DNA from: Pseudomonadota bacterium | Lineage (GTDB): Bacteria; Pseudomonadota; Alphaproteobacteria; UBA8366; GCA-2717185 | Reading direction: 5' to 3' | Assembly (NCBI GenBank): GCA_027619655.1 | Contig: JAQCHR010000163.1 | Span: forward strand, 1-7,763 | Length of the DNA stretch: 7,763 bases | In this document: positions 1 through 6,092 of the stretch, piece after piece | Position numbering within the stretch: the first letter of the stretch is position 1 | How the letters are laid out: the number at the start of each line of letters is the position of its first letter | Translations under genes and position numbers: made by a program | The notes under the pieces: model-generated | Databases searched by the model: none | What the model was told of the DNA's origin: nothing | Seen by the model: the letters and a program-made list of their open reading frames with translations, nothing else

Positions 1-1202
1 CGCAGGCGAAACTGGGGGTCGTTCCCGAATCCGCAGCGAAGGCGGTCTGGGCGCGCGGCGCCTTCGAAATCGACCGGATCGACGAAATCGAACGCGAAAC
101 CAAGCATGACGTCATCGCCTTCCTGACCAATGTCGCAGAGCATGTCGGCGAAGAAGCCCGTTTCCTGCATCAGGGCATGACCTCGTCCGACGTGCTGGAT
201 ACCTGCCTTGCGGTGCAACTGGCCCGCGCCAGCGATATCCTGCTGGCGGACATGGATGCGCTGCTGGCCGCGCTGAAGCGCCGGGCGGAAGAACACAAAT
301 ACACGATTACCATCGGTCGCAGCCACGCGATCCATGCCGAACCGACGACCTTCGGGCTGAAGCTGGCCGGACATTACGCGGCCTTCAAGCGCGGCCGGGA
401 CCGGCTCGTCGCTGCCCGGGCGGAAATCGCCACCTGCGCCATTTCCGGCGCCGTCGGTACCTTCGCCAATATCGATCCCTCTGTCGAAGCGCATGTTGCC
501 GCGAAAATGGGGCTGACGGTAGAACCGATGTCGACGCAGGTCATCCCGCGCGACCGCCACGCGATGTTCTTCGCCGTGCTGGGCGTGATCGCATCGTCGA
601 TCGAAAACGTCGCCATCGAAATCCGGCACCTGCAGCGCAGCGAATTGCGGGAGGCCGAAGAGTTCTTTTCGCCGGGCCAGAAAGGCTCGTCCGCCATGCC
701 GCACAAGCGCAACCCGGTGCTGTCGGAAAACCTGACCGGGCTGGCACGGATCGTCCGCTCCGCGGTGACCCCGGCACTGGAAAATGTCGCGCTCTGGCAT
801 GAGCGGGATATTTCCCATTCCTCCGTCGAGCGCATGATCGGTCCCGATACGACGGTGACGCTCGACTTCGCCCTGTCCCGCCTGACCGGGATGATCGACA
901 AGATGGTCGTCTACCCCGAACAGATGGAACGCAACCTCAACCAGATGGGCGGGTTGCACAATTCGCAGCGCGTGCTGCTGGAACTGACTCAGGCGGGCAT
1001 GAGCCGCGAGGACGCCTACCGGGTGGTCCAGCGCAACGCCATGGATGCCTGGCGCGACCACCTGTCGTTCCTCGACCAGCTCAAGGCCGATGCGGAAATC
1101 GGCAAATACCTTAGCTCCGAAACCCTGGAATCTCTGTTCGACCTCGAATATCACACCAGACATGTCGATACGATCTTCAGCCGCGTCTTCGATACTGCGT
1201 AG
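1..1202 (+). CDS. purB: Adenylosuccinate lyase (5' end missing)
   Basis: PurB catalyses two beta-eliminations of fumarate in the cytosol: SAICAR to AICAR, and adenylosuccinate to AMP. The reading frame is open from base 3 to a TAG at 1200-1202, giving 399 residues. Bacillus-type PurB is about 430 residues, so roughly 30-35 N-terminal residues lie before the window. An internal ATG at 177 is not the true start, because clear PurB sequence (QAKLGVVPES...) precedes it. Visible family motifs, numbered from the first full codon, are TKHDV (His35), FLHQGMTSSDV (His56), GRSHAIHAEPTTFG with the likely general-acid His108, and the fumarate-lyase signature GSSAMPHKRNP around bases 684-716, whose Ser is the catalytic base of the mobile loop. 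The C-terminal end is intact. The last 41 bases overlap the start of the next gene. The family assignment is secure; the only defect is truncation by the window edge. Confidence 0.97.
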   Translation, partial: QAKLGVVPESAAKAVWARGAFEIDRIDEIERETKHDVIAFLTNVAEHVGEEARFLHQGMTSSDVLDTCLAVQLARASDILLADMDALLAALKRRAEEHKYTITIGRSHAIHAEPTTFGLKLAGHYAAFKRGRDRLVAARAEIATCAISGAVGTFANIDPSVEAHVAAKMGLTVEPMSTQVIPRDRHAMFFAVLGVIASSIENVAIEIRHLQRSELREAEEFFSPGQKGSSAMPHKRNPVLSENLTGLARIVRSAVTPALENVALWHERDISHSSVERMIGPDTTVTLDFALSRLTGMIDKMVVYPEQMERNLNQMGGLHNSQRVLLELTQAGMSREDAYRVVQRNAMDAWRDHLSFLDQLKADAEIGKYLSSETLESLFDLEYHTRHVDTIFSRVFDTA

Positions 1203-2949
1203 CGCCGCCGTCGCGCTATGCCTGATCGCGGCCGTCACCCCGGCGGCGGCGCAGCTCGACGCGATCAGCGAAGAAGCGCGCAAGGATCCCTTCATCCTGA
1301 TCCGCCTGGCCGCACTGTCGCTGGAAACACCGGAAGAACAGGGCGAAGCGCTTTCCGGGCTCGTGCAGGCGGAACTCGCCCGGGGCGATCTCCAGGAAGC
1401 CACCAAGGAACTCAGCCGGATCACCGACGGTTACTGGCAGGCCGCATCGCTCATCAAGCTTGCCGACTACCAGATTGAGAAGAAACGCAAGACCGAGGCC
1501 CTGGCCGCACTGAACGACGCCATCGGTGCCGCCGCAAAGGCGCGGGAGAATCCTGAAACGGAGCACCTTGTTCGCGAAATCGCGGTGCGCCGCAATGCCC
1601 TGGGCGATGAAGCCGGGGCCGTGACGACGACGAAACTGATCCGGGATACGAAGCTGCGTATCGAAACGCTGCTCGAAATCGGCCGCCCGTCGCTGCAGGA
1701 CAAAACCTCGAAAGGCAACAAGGGCGCGCTGATCGAAGCCTCGCGGCAGACCAGGACCATCAAGGATGATGAACCGGAAGTCGCCAGGCTGCTGCTGATT
1801 ATCGGCGAAGCGCAAACCCGACTTGGCGATACAAAGCAGGCCGACGCGACGCTGAGCGAAGCCCGCCGTATGATCCTGCAAAGCGAATTTACCGGCCGCG
1901 AGCAGGCGCTGGCCGAACTGGCCGCCGCGGAAACCGAAGCTGGCGACCAGACCCGCGCCATGGTGCTGGTCCGCTCGATTGCCGATCCCGAGCGCCGCGT
2001 CCGGGCGCTCGGATCCGTTGCCCGCGCCATCGGCGAGGGCGGCAATATGGATGCCGCTGTCACGCTATTCACCTTTGCCATAGAGACCACGACAGGGATT
2101 GAGGACGAGACGTTACGGAACAGCCTGCTGACCCACCTTGTTGTCGAACAGGCGCGTACCGGCCGGCTGGCGGACGCGTTCAAGACTGCGGGACTTATTC
2201 GCAAGAAGCGGGCTCAAGCCGAGGCGCTGGCCAAAATGGGCCACGTGCTCCTCGAGCAGCAGAAATATGACGATGCCCTGAAGCTGACCGATTACATCCC
2301 GTATCTGGGTCTGCGCGGCCTGATCTTCGCGCCGGTTGCGCTTGCCACGGGCAATCGCGGCGAACATACCGAAGCCAGCGCCCTGCTGGCCCGCGCGTTG
2401 GAGCCGGTCAGGGAACCATCCGATCCGGAATTGCAGGAACAGGCGCTCAACGACGTGCTGGCCACGCAAATTCTCGTCGGCGACCCCGAAACCTCGCAAG
2501 CCCTGTTTGATCGGGCCCGGAATCTGATCGATTCGCTGCCCGACGGGCTTGGCCGGGTCCGCCTGCTGACCTTTCTGGCGCGGGCCCTTGCGCAAAACGC
2601 CGACAAGGAAAAGGCGACCCAGGTCATCGACGCGGCCTCGCGGATCACCTGGGGAAAGTCCGGCGACCCCGACTACCCGCGATCGGTTGCCCGTATCGTC
2701 GAGGCGCTGCTTGCATCCGACAGGTTGCTGGAGGCTTTCAACACGGCGTCACGCATCCCCGATACGGATGCCATCACAGAGATCCGACTGAGCCAGACAC
2801 CGCGCAACCGCTTGCTCACGCTGGTCGCACAGGCCGCGGCAAAAATCGGCAAGGTGGAGCTGGCGATCCGGGCGGCCCGGAAAATCCGGGACCCAGCCTC
2901 GCGCGCCGCAGCGCTGGGCGCGGTAGCCGTCGGCATCTCGCATTCATGA
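1162..2949 (+). CDS. Exported TPR-like helical repeat protein
   Basis: Predicted secreted or periplasmic protein of 595 residues, function unknown. The ATG at 1162 is preferred because it gives a textbook signal peptide: Arg4 and Arg13, a hydrophobic stretch at about 14-25, and TPAAA before QLDAI with likely cleavage after Ala30. Upstream in-frame ATGs (1045, 1090) lie deeper in purB and would bury this signal. No convincing ribosome site precedes 1162, so translation may be coupled to purB, whose last 41 bases it overlaps. The rest is about 13 degenerate helix-turn-helix units of 30-40 residues with a pattern like LAxAxxxxGDxxxAxxxAxxI. Units start near residues 64, 96, 137, 209, 249, 282, 322, 354, 388, 432, 469, 510 and 553. 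Two units share a similar linker (ADPERRVRALG near 274, RDPASRAAALG near 576). Such solenoids usually bind proteins. No catalytic motif is visible. The start is less certain than the reading frame. Confidence 0.82.
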   Translation: MSIRSSAASSILRSAAVALCLIAAVTPAAAQLDAISEEARKDPFILIRLAALSLETPEEQGEALSGLVQAELARGDLQEATKELSRITDGYWQAASLIKLADYQIEKKRKTEALAALNDAIGAAAKARENPETEHLVREIAVRRNALGDEAGAVTTTKLIRDTKLRIETLLEIGRPSLQDKTSKGNKGALIEASRQTRTIKDDEPEVARLLLIIGEAQTRLGDTKQADATLSEARRMILQSEFTGREQALAELAAAETEAGDQTRAMVLVRSIADPERRVRALGSVARAIGEGGNMDAAVTLFTFAIETTTGIEDETLRNSLLTHLVVEQARTGRLADAFKTAGLIRKKRAQAEALAKMGHVLLEQQKYDDALKLTDYIPYLGLRGLIFAPVALATGNRGEHTEASALLARALEPVREPSDPELQEQALNDVLATQILVGDPETSQALFDRARNLIDSLPDGLGRVRLLTFLARALAQNADKEKATQVIDAASRITWGKSGDPDYPRSVARIVEALLASDRLLEAFNTASRIPDTDAITEIRLSQTPRNRLLTLVAQAAAKIGKVELAIRAARKIRDPASRAAALGAVAVGISHS

Positions 2950-2980
2950 CGCCGCGGCAGACTGGACACGCTGACCGTTT

Positions 2981-3000
2981 GCGCCGCCAAAATCCGGCGC
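2981..3000. terminator. Inverted repeat between convergent genes, possible weak terminator
   Basis: GCGCCG (2981-2986), an 8-base loop, and CGGCGC (2995-3000) form a perfect 6-bp GC stem. It sits in the 58-base gap between two convergent stop codons, where a two-way terminator would be expected. Neither strand has a T run directly after the stem; the plus strand has TATTTTG only some 8 bases on. It is therefore not a classical Rho-independent terminator. GC-rich DNA makes short stems common, so chance is a real alternative. Confidence 0.35.
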
Positions 3001-3007
3001 GCCGCGC

Positions 3008-3334
3008 CTATTTTGTTTCTGTCATCACCTGATCGCGCGCGACCAGAAGCAGGCGATCCATTTCCTTGCGGATAAGGTGCTCCGACGTCTCCACGCCCTT
3101 GCCCTTCAGATCCTCATGGACCTTTCGCAACACGTCTTCGTCGCCGGGTTCGTCGAAATCCGACATGACAACTTCCTTGGCGTAAATTTTCGCACTGGCC
3201 GCATCCAGTCCAAGTTGCGTCGCCGCCCACTGGCCCAACAGTTTGTTGCGCCGCGCCTGCACCTTGAAATCCAGCTCCTTGTCGAGCTTCAGTTTGTTTT
3301 CAAAGGTCTTTTCGCGATCATTGAATTGCGTCAT
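3008..3334 (-). CDS. DUF1476 family, F1F0-ATPase inhibitor zeta subunit
   Basis: A 108-residue cytosolic protein of the DUF1476 family. The family is known from Paracoccus denitrificans and relatives as the zeta subunit, which binds the F1 part of ATP synthase and blocks ATP hydrolysis through its N-terminal region. Family features seen here are the N-terminal MTQFNDREKTFENKL (1-15), the near-invariant core ARRNKLLGQWAA (27-38), YAKEVVMSDFDEPGDEDVLRK (51-71, acidic) and a C-terminal helix ending DQVMTETK. The length matches the usual 104-108 residues. The frame stays open 54 codons further upstream, but the start at 3334 fits the family N-terminus and lies after a candidate promoter. An AGGA (plus-strand TCCT at 3351-3354) sits 16 bases before the start, which is far for a ribosome site. 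The gene is convergent with the repeat-protein gene and divergent from the NRDE gene. In many alphaproteobacteria it lies between purB and purC, as here. Confidence 0.93.
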   Translation of the reverse strand: MTQFNDREKTFENKLKLDKELDFKVQARRNKLLGQWAATQLGLDAASAKIYAKEVVMSDFDEPGDEDVLRKVHEDLKGKGVETSEHLIRKEMDRLLLVARDQVMTETK

Positions 3335-3384
3335 GAAACCAACTTTCTTTTCCTGCCCGCGCGGAGCGCCGTGATTCAGCTTCT

Positions 3385-3413
3385 TATATAGTGCCTCAAG
3401 ACCGGTTCTTGAA
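3385..3413 (-). promoter_or_regulatory. Candidate promoter of the zeta gene
   Basis: Read on the minus strand, TTCAAG (3408-3413) and TATATA (3385-3390) are separated by exactly 17 bases. The -10 is strong and the -35 poor (3 of 6 against TTGACA). Transcription would begin near 3378 and leave a leader of about 45 bases before the zeta start at 3334. This is an AT-rich island in GC-rich DNA between divergent genes, which supports the call, but it is only a pattern match. Confidence 0.45.
3396..3412. repeat. Imperfect dyad overlapping the zeta promoter
   Basis: TCAAG, palindromic ACCGGT, one extra T, then CTTGA: two 5-base arms around a 6-base palindrome with a single-base asymmetry. The dyad occupies the spacer and reaches into the -35 of the candidate minus-strand promoter, where an operator could act. 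It could regulate either or both of the divergent genes. No matching regulator is encoded in the window, so operator function is a guess. Confidence 0.3.
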
Positions 3414-3479
3414 TGACGAATTTGCGAAATCGTCACCCGGCAATAGCGCCATCGTGCGCGCCGTGCTATCCGGACAATC

Positions 3480-4232
3480 ATGTGCACCGCTGTCATCCTT
3501 CGGCGACCGGGTCATGCCTGGCCGCTGATCCTTGCCGCCAACCGGGACGAAATGACCGGCCGGCCCTGGCTTCCGCCCGGACGCCACTGGCCCGATCGGC
3601 CGGAAACCGTCGCCGGGCAGGACCAGTTGTCCGGCGGCAGCTGGCTGGGCGTCAACGACCACGGCGTTGTCGCCGCCGTCCTGAACCGCACCGGCTCGCT
3701 CGGCCCGGAGGCGGGCAAACGCAGCCGGGGCGAACTGGTGCTTGATGCGCTGGATCATGCCGATGCCCGTGATGCCGCCGAGGCGCTAAGCGAGATCGAC
3801 CCGCATGCCTTCCGCAGCTTCAATCTCGTCGTTGCCGATGACCAGGAGGCCTACTGGCTGTCGGCGCGAAACGGCGCCCTTCGCGTGGAACTGCACCCGA
3901 TCCCCGAAGGCGTTTCGATCATCACATCGCAGGATCTGAACGAACATGGCGCGCCCAGGACCCGCACGTTTCTGCCGAAATTTCGCGCCGCAGCGGCGCC
4001 GGATCCGAATTCGGGCGACTGGGCTGCCTGGGAAAGCCTGCTGGCCACCTGCGACGAAGACGCAGTTCCGCCGTTCAACGATACCATGTGCATCGTGACC
4101 GACCGCGGCTACGGAACCGTTTCCAGTTCACTGATCGCCCTGCCGCGCCACGAACCCGGCGCAAAGGTGATATGGCGGTTTTCCGCCGGGCGCCCGGATA
4201 ACGTCCCTTTCGAATCGGTTCTCCCCGAATAA
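3480..4232 (+). CDS. NRDE family protein (TANGO2 homologue)
   Basis: A 250-residue protein of the NRDE/TANGO2 family. The start at 3480 is firm because the family typically begins Met-Cys-x, here MCTAVIL with Cys2, and the diagnostic NRDE lies at residues 21-24. Other family features are GGSWLGVN (52-59), VAAVLNR (64-70), SRGELV (82-87), FNLVVAD (114-120) and YGTVSSSLIAL (211-221) near the C-terminus. I see no signal peptide or membrane segment, so it is probably cytosolic. The biochemical role in bacteria is not established. Animal homologues have been linked to haem trafficking and to lipid or CoA metabolism, and the family is thought related to Ntn hydrolases, where Cys2 exposed after Met removal could be a nucleophile; that is inference. 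A short CGGA lies 5 bases before the ATG as a weak ribosome site. It is divergent from the zeta gene and 137 bases before purC, with no sign that it belongs to the purine operon. Confidence 0.92.
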   Translation: MCTAVILRRPGHAWPLILAANRDEMTGRPWLPPGRHWPDRPETVAGQDQLSGGSWLGVNDHGVVAAVLNRTGSLGPEAGKRSRGELVLDALDHADARDAAEALSEIDPHAFRSFNLVVADDQEAYWLSARNGALRVELHPIPEGVSIITSQDLNEHGAPRTRTFLPKFRAAAAPDPNSGDWAAWESLLATCDEDAVPPFNDTMCIVTDRGYGTVSSSLIALPRHEPGAKVIWRFSAGRPDNVPFESVLPE

Positions 4233-4291
4233 CCGGGTTGATGGGGTTTTTGATAGAAATCGGGACAAAACGCCGCCCGAGCCGGGATTCG

Positions 4292-4320
4292 TTGTACCGG
4301 GGCGACGCAATTGCTATATG
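4292..4320 (+). promoter_or_regulatory. Candidate sigma70-type promoter of the purCSQL operon
   Basis: TTGTAC (4292-4297) and TATATG (4315-4320) have an exact 17-base spacer. A TG one base upstream of the -10 (TGC-TATATG) resembles an extended -10. Transcription would begin near 4327, with a leader of roughly 43 bases to the purC ATG at 4370. This is the best promoter match in the window and is placed where the purine operon needs one. No riboswitch-sized leader is present, so purine control by a leader aptamer is unlikely here. Confidence 0.55.
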
Positions 4321-4345
4321 ACGCATCCTGACGCGACGCGGCGTC
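4304..4345. repeat. Cluster of GACGC pentamers at the purC promoter and leader
   Basis: GACGC occurs at 4304, 4320, 4330 and 4335, and its complement GCGTC at 4341, all within 42 bases from the promoter spacer into the leader. The copies at 4330-4334 and 4341-4345 could pair as a 5-bp hairpin with a 6-base loop in the purC leader RNA. It may be a regulator site, a leader structure or chance in GC-rich DNA. The sequence shows the repeats only, not a function. Confidence 0.3.
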
Positions 4346-4369
4346 CGAATTCCCCTTAGGCGCAATTTA

Positions 4370-5131
4370 ATGGCCAAACGCAGACGTATCTATGAAGGCA
4401 GGGCCAAGGACATTTACGAAGGTCCTGAGCCCGGCACGCTGGTGCAGCATTTCAAGGACGATGCGAGCGCCTTCAATAATACGAAACGCGGCACAATTAC
4501 GGGAAAAGGCGTCATCAACAACCGGATTTCAGAATTTCTGATGTCCCGGCTGCAGGAAATCGGCGTGCCGAATCATTTTATCCGGCGGTTGAACATGCGC
4601 GAACAGCTCGTCCGAGAGGTCGAAATCATCCCCATCGGCGTCGTGATCCGCAATGTCGTGGCCGGCTCGATGGCCAAACGGCTGGGGATCAAGGAAGGCA
4701 CGCAGCTGCCCCGTTCGATCGCCGAGTATTACTGGAAGAACCAGGAACTCGGCAATCCGCTGGTTTCAGAGGAGCATATTACCGCATTCGGCTGGGCCAT
4801 GCCCCAGGACATCGACGACATGCTGTCGCTGTCGCTGCGGATCAACGACTTCCTGACCGGCCTTTTTCTCGGCGTCGGCATGCGGTTGATCGACTTCAAG
4901 CTGGAATTCGGCCGCTATTACGATGAGAATGGCGATATGCGTGTCATCCTCGCGGACGAGATTTCACCGGACAATTGCCGTCTCTGGGATAGCACGACCA
5001 GTGAAAAACTGGACATGGACCGCTTCCGGGAAGATCTGGGCGAAGCCGCCGAAGCCTACCAGGAAGTGGCGCGGCGGCTCGGCGTTCTGCCCGACGGCGG
5101 CGAACTCAACGGACCCCGCATGGTCCAGTAA
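4370..5131 (+). CDS. purC: Phosphoribosylaminoimidazole-succinocarboxamide synthase
   Basis: PurC (SAICAR synthetase, 253 residues) joins aspartate to CAIR using ATP, giving SAICAR, the substrate of PurB. Family marks are the N-terminal IYEGRAKDIYEG (7-18, ATP-binding strand), FKDDASAFN (28-36), signature 1 as IIPIGVVIRNVVAGS (86-100), signature 2 as LIDFKLEFG (173-181), and LADEISPDNCRLWD (194-207). The length is normal. Two positions look odd against the family as I remember it: Arg11 where the first Lys of GKAK is usual, and Gly90 where signature 1 normally has Glu (codon GGC at 4637-4639). All other motifs are intact and the frame is clean, so the gene is probably functional. The ATG at 4370 gives the expected N-terminus; a weak AGG lies 9 bases upstream. 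It is the first gene of the purC-purS-purQ-purL run, 29 bases before purS, behind the promoter at 4292-4320. Confidence 0.97.
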   Translation: MAKRRRIYEGRAKDIYEGPEPGTLVQHFKDDASAFNNTKRGTITGKGVINNRISEFLMSRLQEIGVPNHFIRRLNMREQLVREVEIIPIGVVIRNVVAGSMAKRLGIKEGTQLPRSIAEYYWKNQELGNPLVSEEHITAFGWAMPQDIDDMLSLSLRINDFLTGLFLGVGMRLIDFKLEFGRYYDENGDMRVILADEISPDNCRLWDSTTSEKLDMDRFREDLGEAAEAYQEVARRLGVLPDGGELNGPRMVQ

Positions 5132-5151
5132 CTCCCTTTGGGGCAGGGTAT

Positions 5152-5156
5152 GGAGG
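5152..5156 (+). promoter_or_regulatory. Strong ribosome binding site deciding the purS GTG start
   Basis: GGAGG lies 4 bases before GTG at 5161. It is the clearest Shine-Dalgarno sequence in the window and supports GTG as the purS start. It may set the translation rate for purS and, through the overlapping junctions, for purQ and purL. Confidence 0.8.
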
Positions 5157-5160
5157 CAGC

Positions 5161-5403
5161 GTGAAGGCCAAGGTTCATATAACACTCAAATCAGGCGTTC
5201 TGGATCCGCAGGGCAAGGCCATCGGCCATGCACTTGAATCGCTTGGATTCAACGGCATCGGCGAAGTGCGCCAGGGAAAATTCATCGAACTGGATATCGC
5301 CGAATCCGATCCCGATGCCGCCCGCGCCCAGGTCGAGGAGATGTGCGCCAGGCTGCTGGCCAATACGGTGATCGAAAACTACGACATCGAACTGCAGCCA
5401 TGA
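5161..5403 (+). CDS. purS: FGAM synthase subunit PurS
   Basis: PurS (80 residues) is the small subunit of phosphoribosylformylglycinamidine synthase. It bridges the glutaminase PurQ and the synthetase PurL and is thought to help ammonia transfer between them. The start is GTG, backed by GGAGG 4 bases upstream and by the family N-terminus KAKVHITLKSGVLDPQGKAI (residues 2-21), which includes the typical GVLDPQGKAI. The later stretch GEVRQGKFIELDI (35-47) and the ending NTVIENYDIELQP are also typical, and the length is that of the family. It has 29 bases between it and purC and overlaps purQ by 4 bases (ATGA). No anomaly is seen. A separate PurS goes with the small-type PurL, consistent with the purL gene downstream. 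Confidence 0.97.
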   Translation: MKAKVHITLKSGVLDPQGKAIGHALESLGFNGIGEVRQGKFIELDIAESDPDAARAQVEEMCARLLANTVIENYDIELQP

Positions 5404-6092
5404 AGTCAGCGGTTGTGGTTTTTCCGGGAGCGAATTGTGATCGCGACGCCGCGGTGGCGCTGGAACGCGCCTGCGGCACAGCCGCCGACATGGTCTGGCA
5501 CCGCGATACAGCGCTGCCCGCGACCGACCTGATCGTATTGCCCGGCGGCTTTTCCTATGGCGATTACCTGCGCGGTGGCGCGATCGCGGCCCGATCCCCG
5601 ATCATGCGCGATGTCGTCGCCAAGGCAGCGCAGGGCGTGCCCGTGCTGGGCATCTGCAACGGGTTCCAGATCCTGACGGAATGCGGGTTGCTGCCGGGCG
5701 TTCTGATGCGCAATTCCGGGCTGAAATTCATCTGCCGGAACGTGCATGTCACCGTCGCCGATACCGATTCCGTCTTCACGCGCAATTATGCGGCCAATCA
5801 AGTCCTGCGAATTCCCGTCGCCCATAACGAAGGCAATTACCGCGCCGAGGAAGCGACGCTGGACCGGCTTGAAGGCGAAAACCGGGTTGCCTTCCGCTAT
5901 ACCACGCCGGAAGGCGCCGCCAACGACGCGGGCAACCCGAATGGCTCCGCCCGCAATATCGCCGGCATTTTCAATGAAACACGCCGCATCCTGGGGCTGA
6001 TGCCCCACCCGGAGCGCGCGGCGGACCCCCATCTGGGCGGCACCGACGGTGCCCGCCTGTTCGACGGCCTTGTGGCGGCGCTGGCGCGATGA
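5400..6092 (+). CDS. purQ: FGAM synthase glutaminase subunit PurQ
   Basis: PurQ (230 residues) is the class I glutamine amidotransferase subunit of FGAM synthase; it hydrolyses glutamine and supplies ammonia to PurL. The catalytic triad is visible: Cys86 in VLGICNGFQ (82-90), and His203 and Glu205 in MPHPER (201-206). Also typical are VVVFPGANCDRD (5-16), LPGGFSYGDYLRGG (47-60), PVAHNEGNY (139-147) and GNPNGSARNIAGIFNE (178-193). The ATG at 5400 overlaps the purS stop as ATGA and fits the family N-terminus; the frame is open 19 codons further up, inside purS, but that extension has no PurQ character. Its own stop overlaps the purL ATG in the same way, so all three subunits are likely translated in a coupled manner. 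Length and motifs are normal. Confidence 0.97.
   Translation: MKSAVVVFPGANCDRDAAVALERACGTAADMVWHRDTALPATDLIVLPGGFSYGDYLRGGAIAARSPIMRDVVAKAAQGVPVLGICNGFQILTECGLLPGVLMRNSGLKFICRNVHVTVADTDSVFTRNYAANQVLRIPVAHNEGNYRAEEATLDRLEGENRVAFRYTTPEGAANDAGNPNGSARNIAGIFNETRRILGLMPHPERAADPHLGGTDGARLFDGLVAALAR

Noticed and set aside
1216..2595. Several minus-strand open frames of 160-245 codons opposite the repeat-protein gene.
   Set aside because: They are explained by GC-rich codon bias in the plus-strand gene, whose translation shows a signal peptide and repeated units; the antisense products show no such organisation.
3422..3449. Possible plus-strand promoter for the NRDE gene (TTGCGA, 16 bases, TAGCGC).
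   Set aside because: The -10 match is poor and no better pair was found; a promoter for this gene probably exists here but cannot be pinned down by eye.
3335..3496. Upstream in-frame extension of the zeta gene (54 extra codons).
   Set aside because: The extension crosses the candidate promoter and the start of the divergent NRDE gene, while the family N-terminus (MTQFNDRE) begins exactly at 3334.
4222..4255. Possible terminator after the NRDE gene: CCCC near the stop, GGGG, then TTTTT.
   Set aside because: Only a 4-bp stem with a long loop can be drawn, and a competing CGGTT/AACCG pairing overlaps it; the T run alone is not enough.
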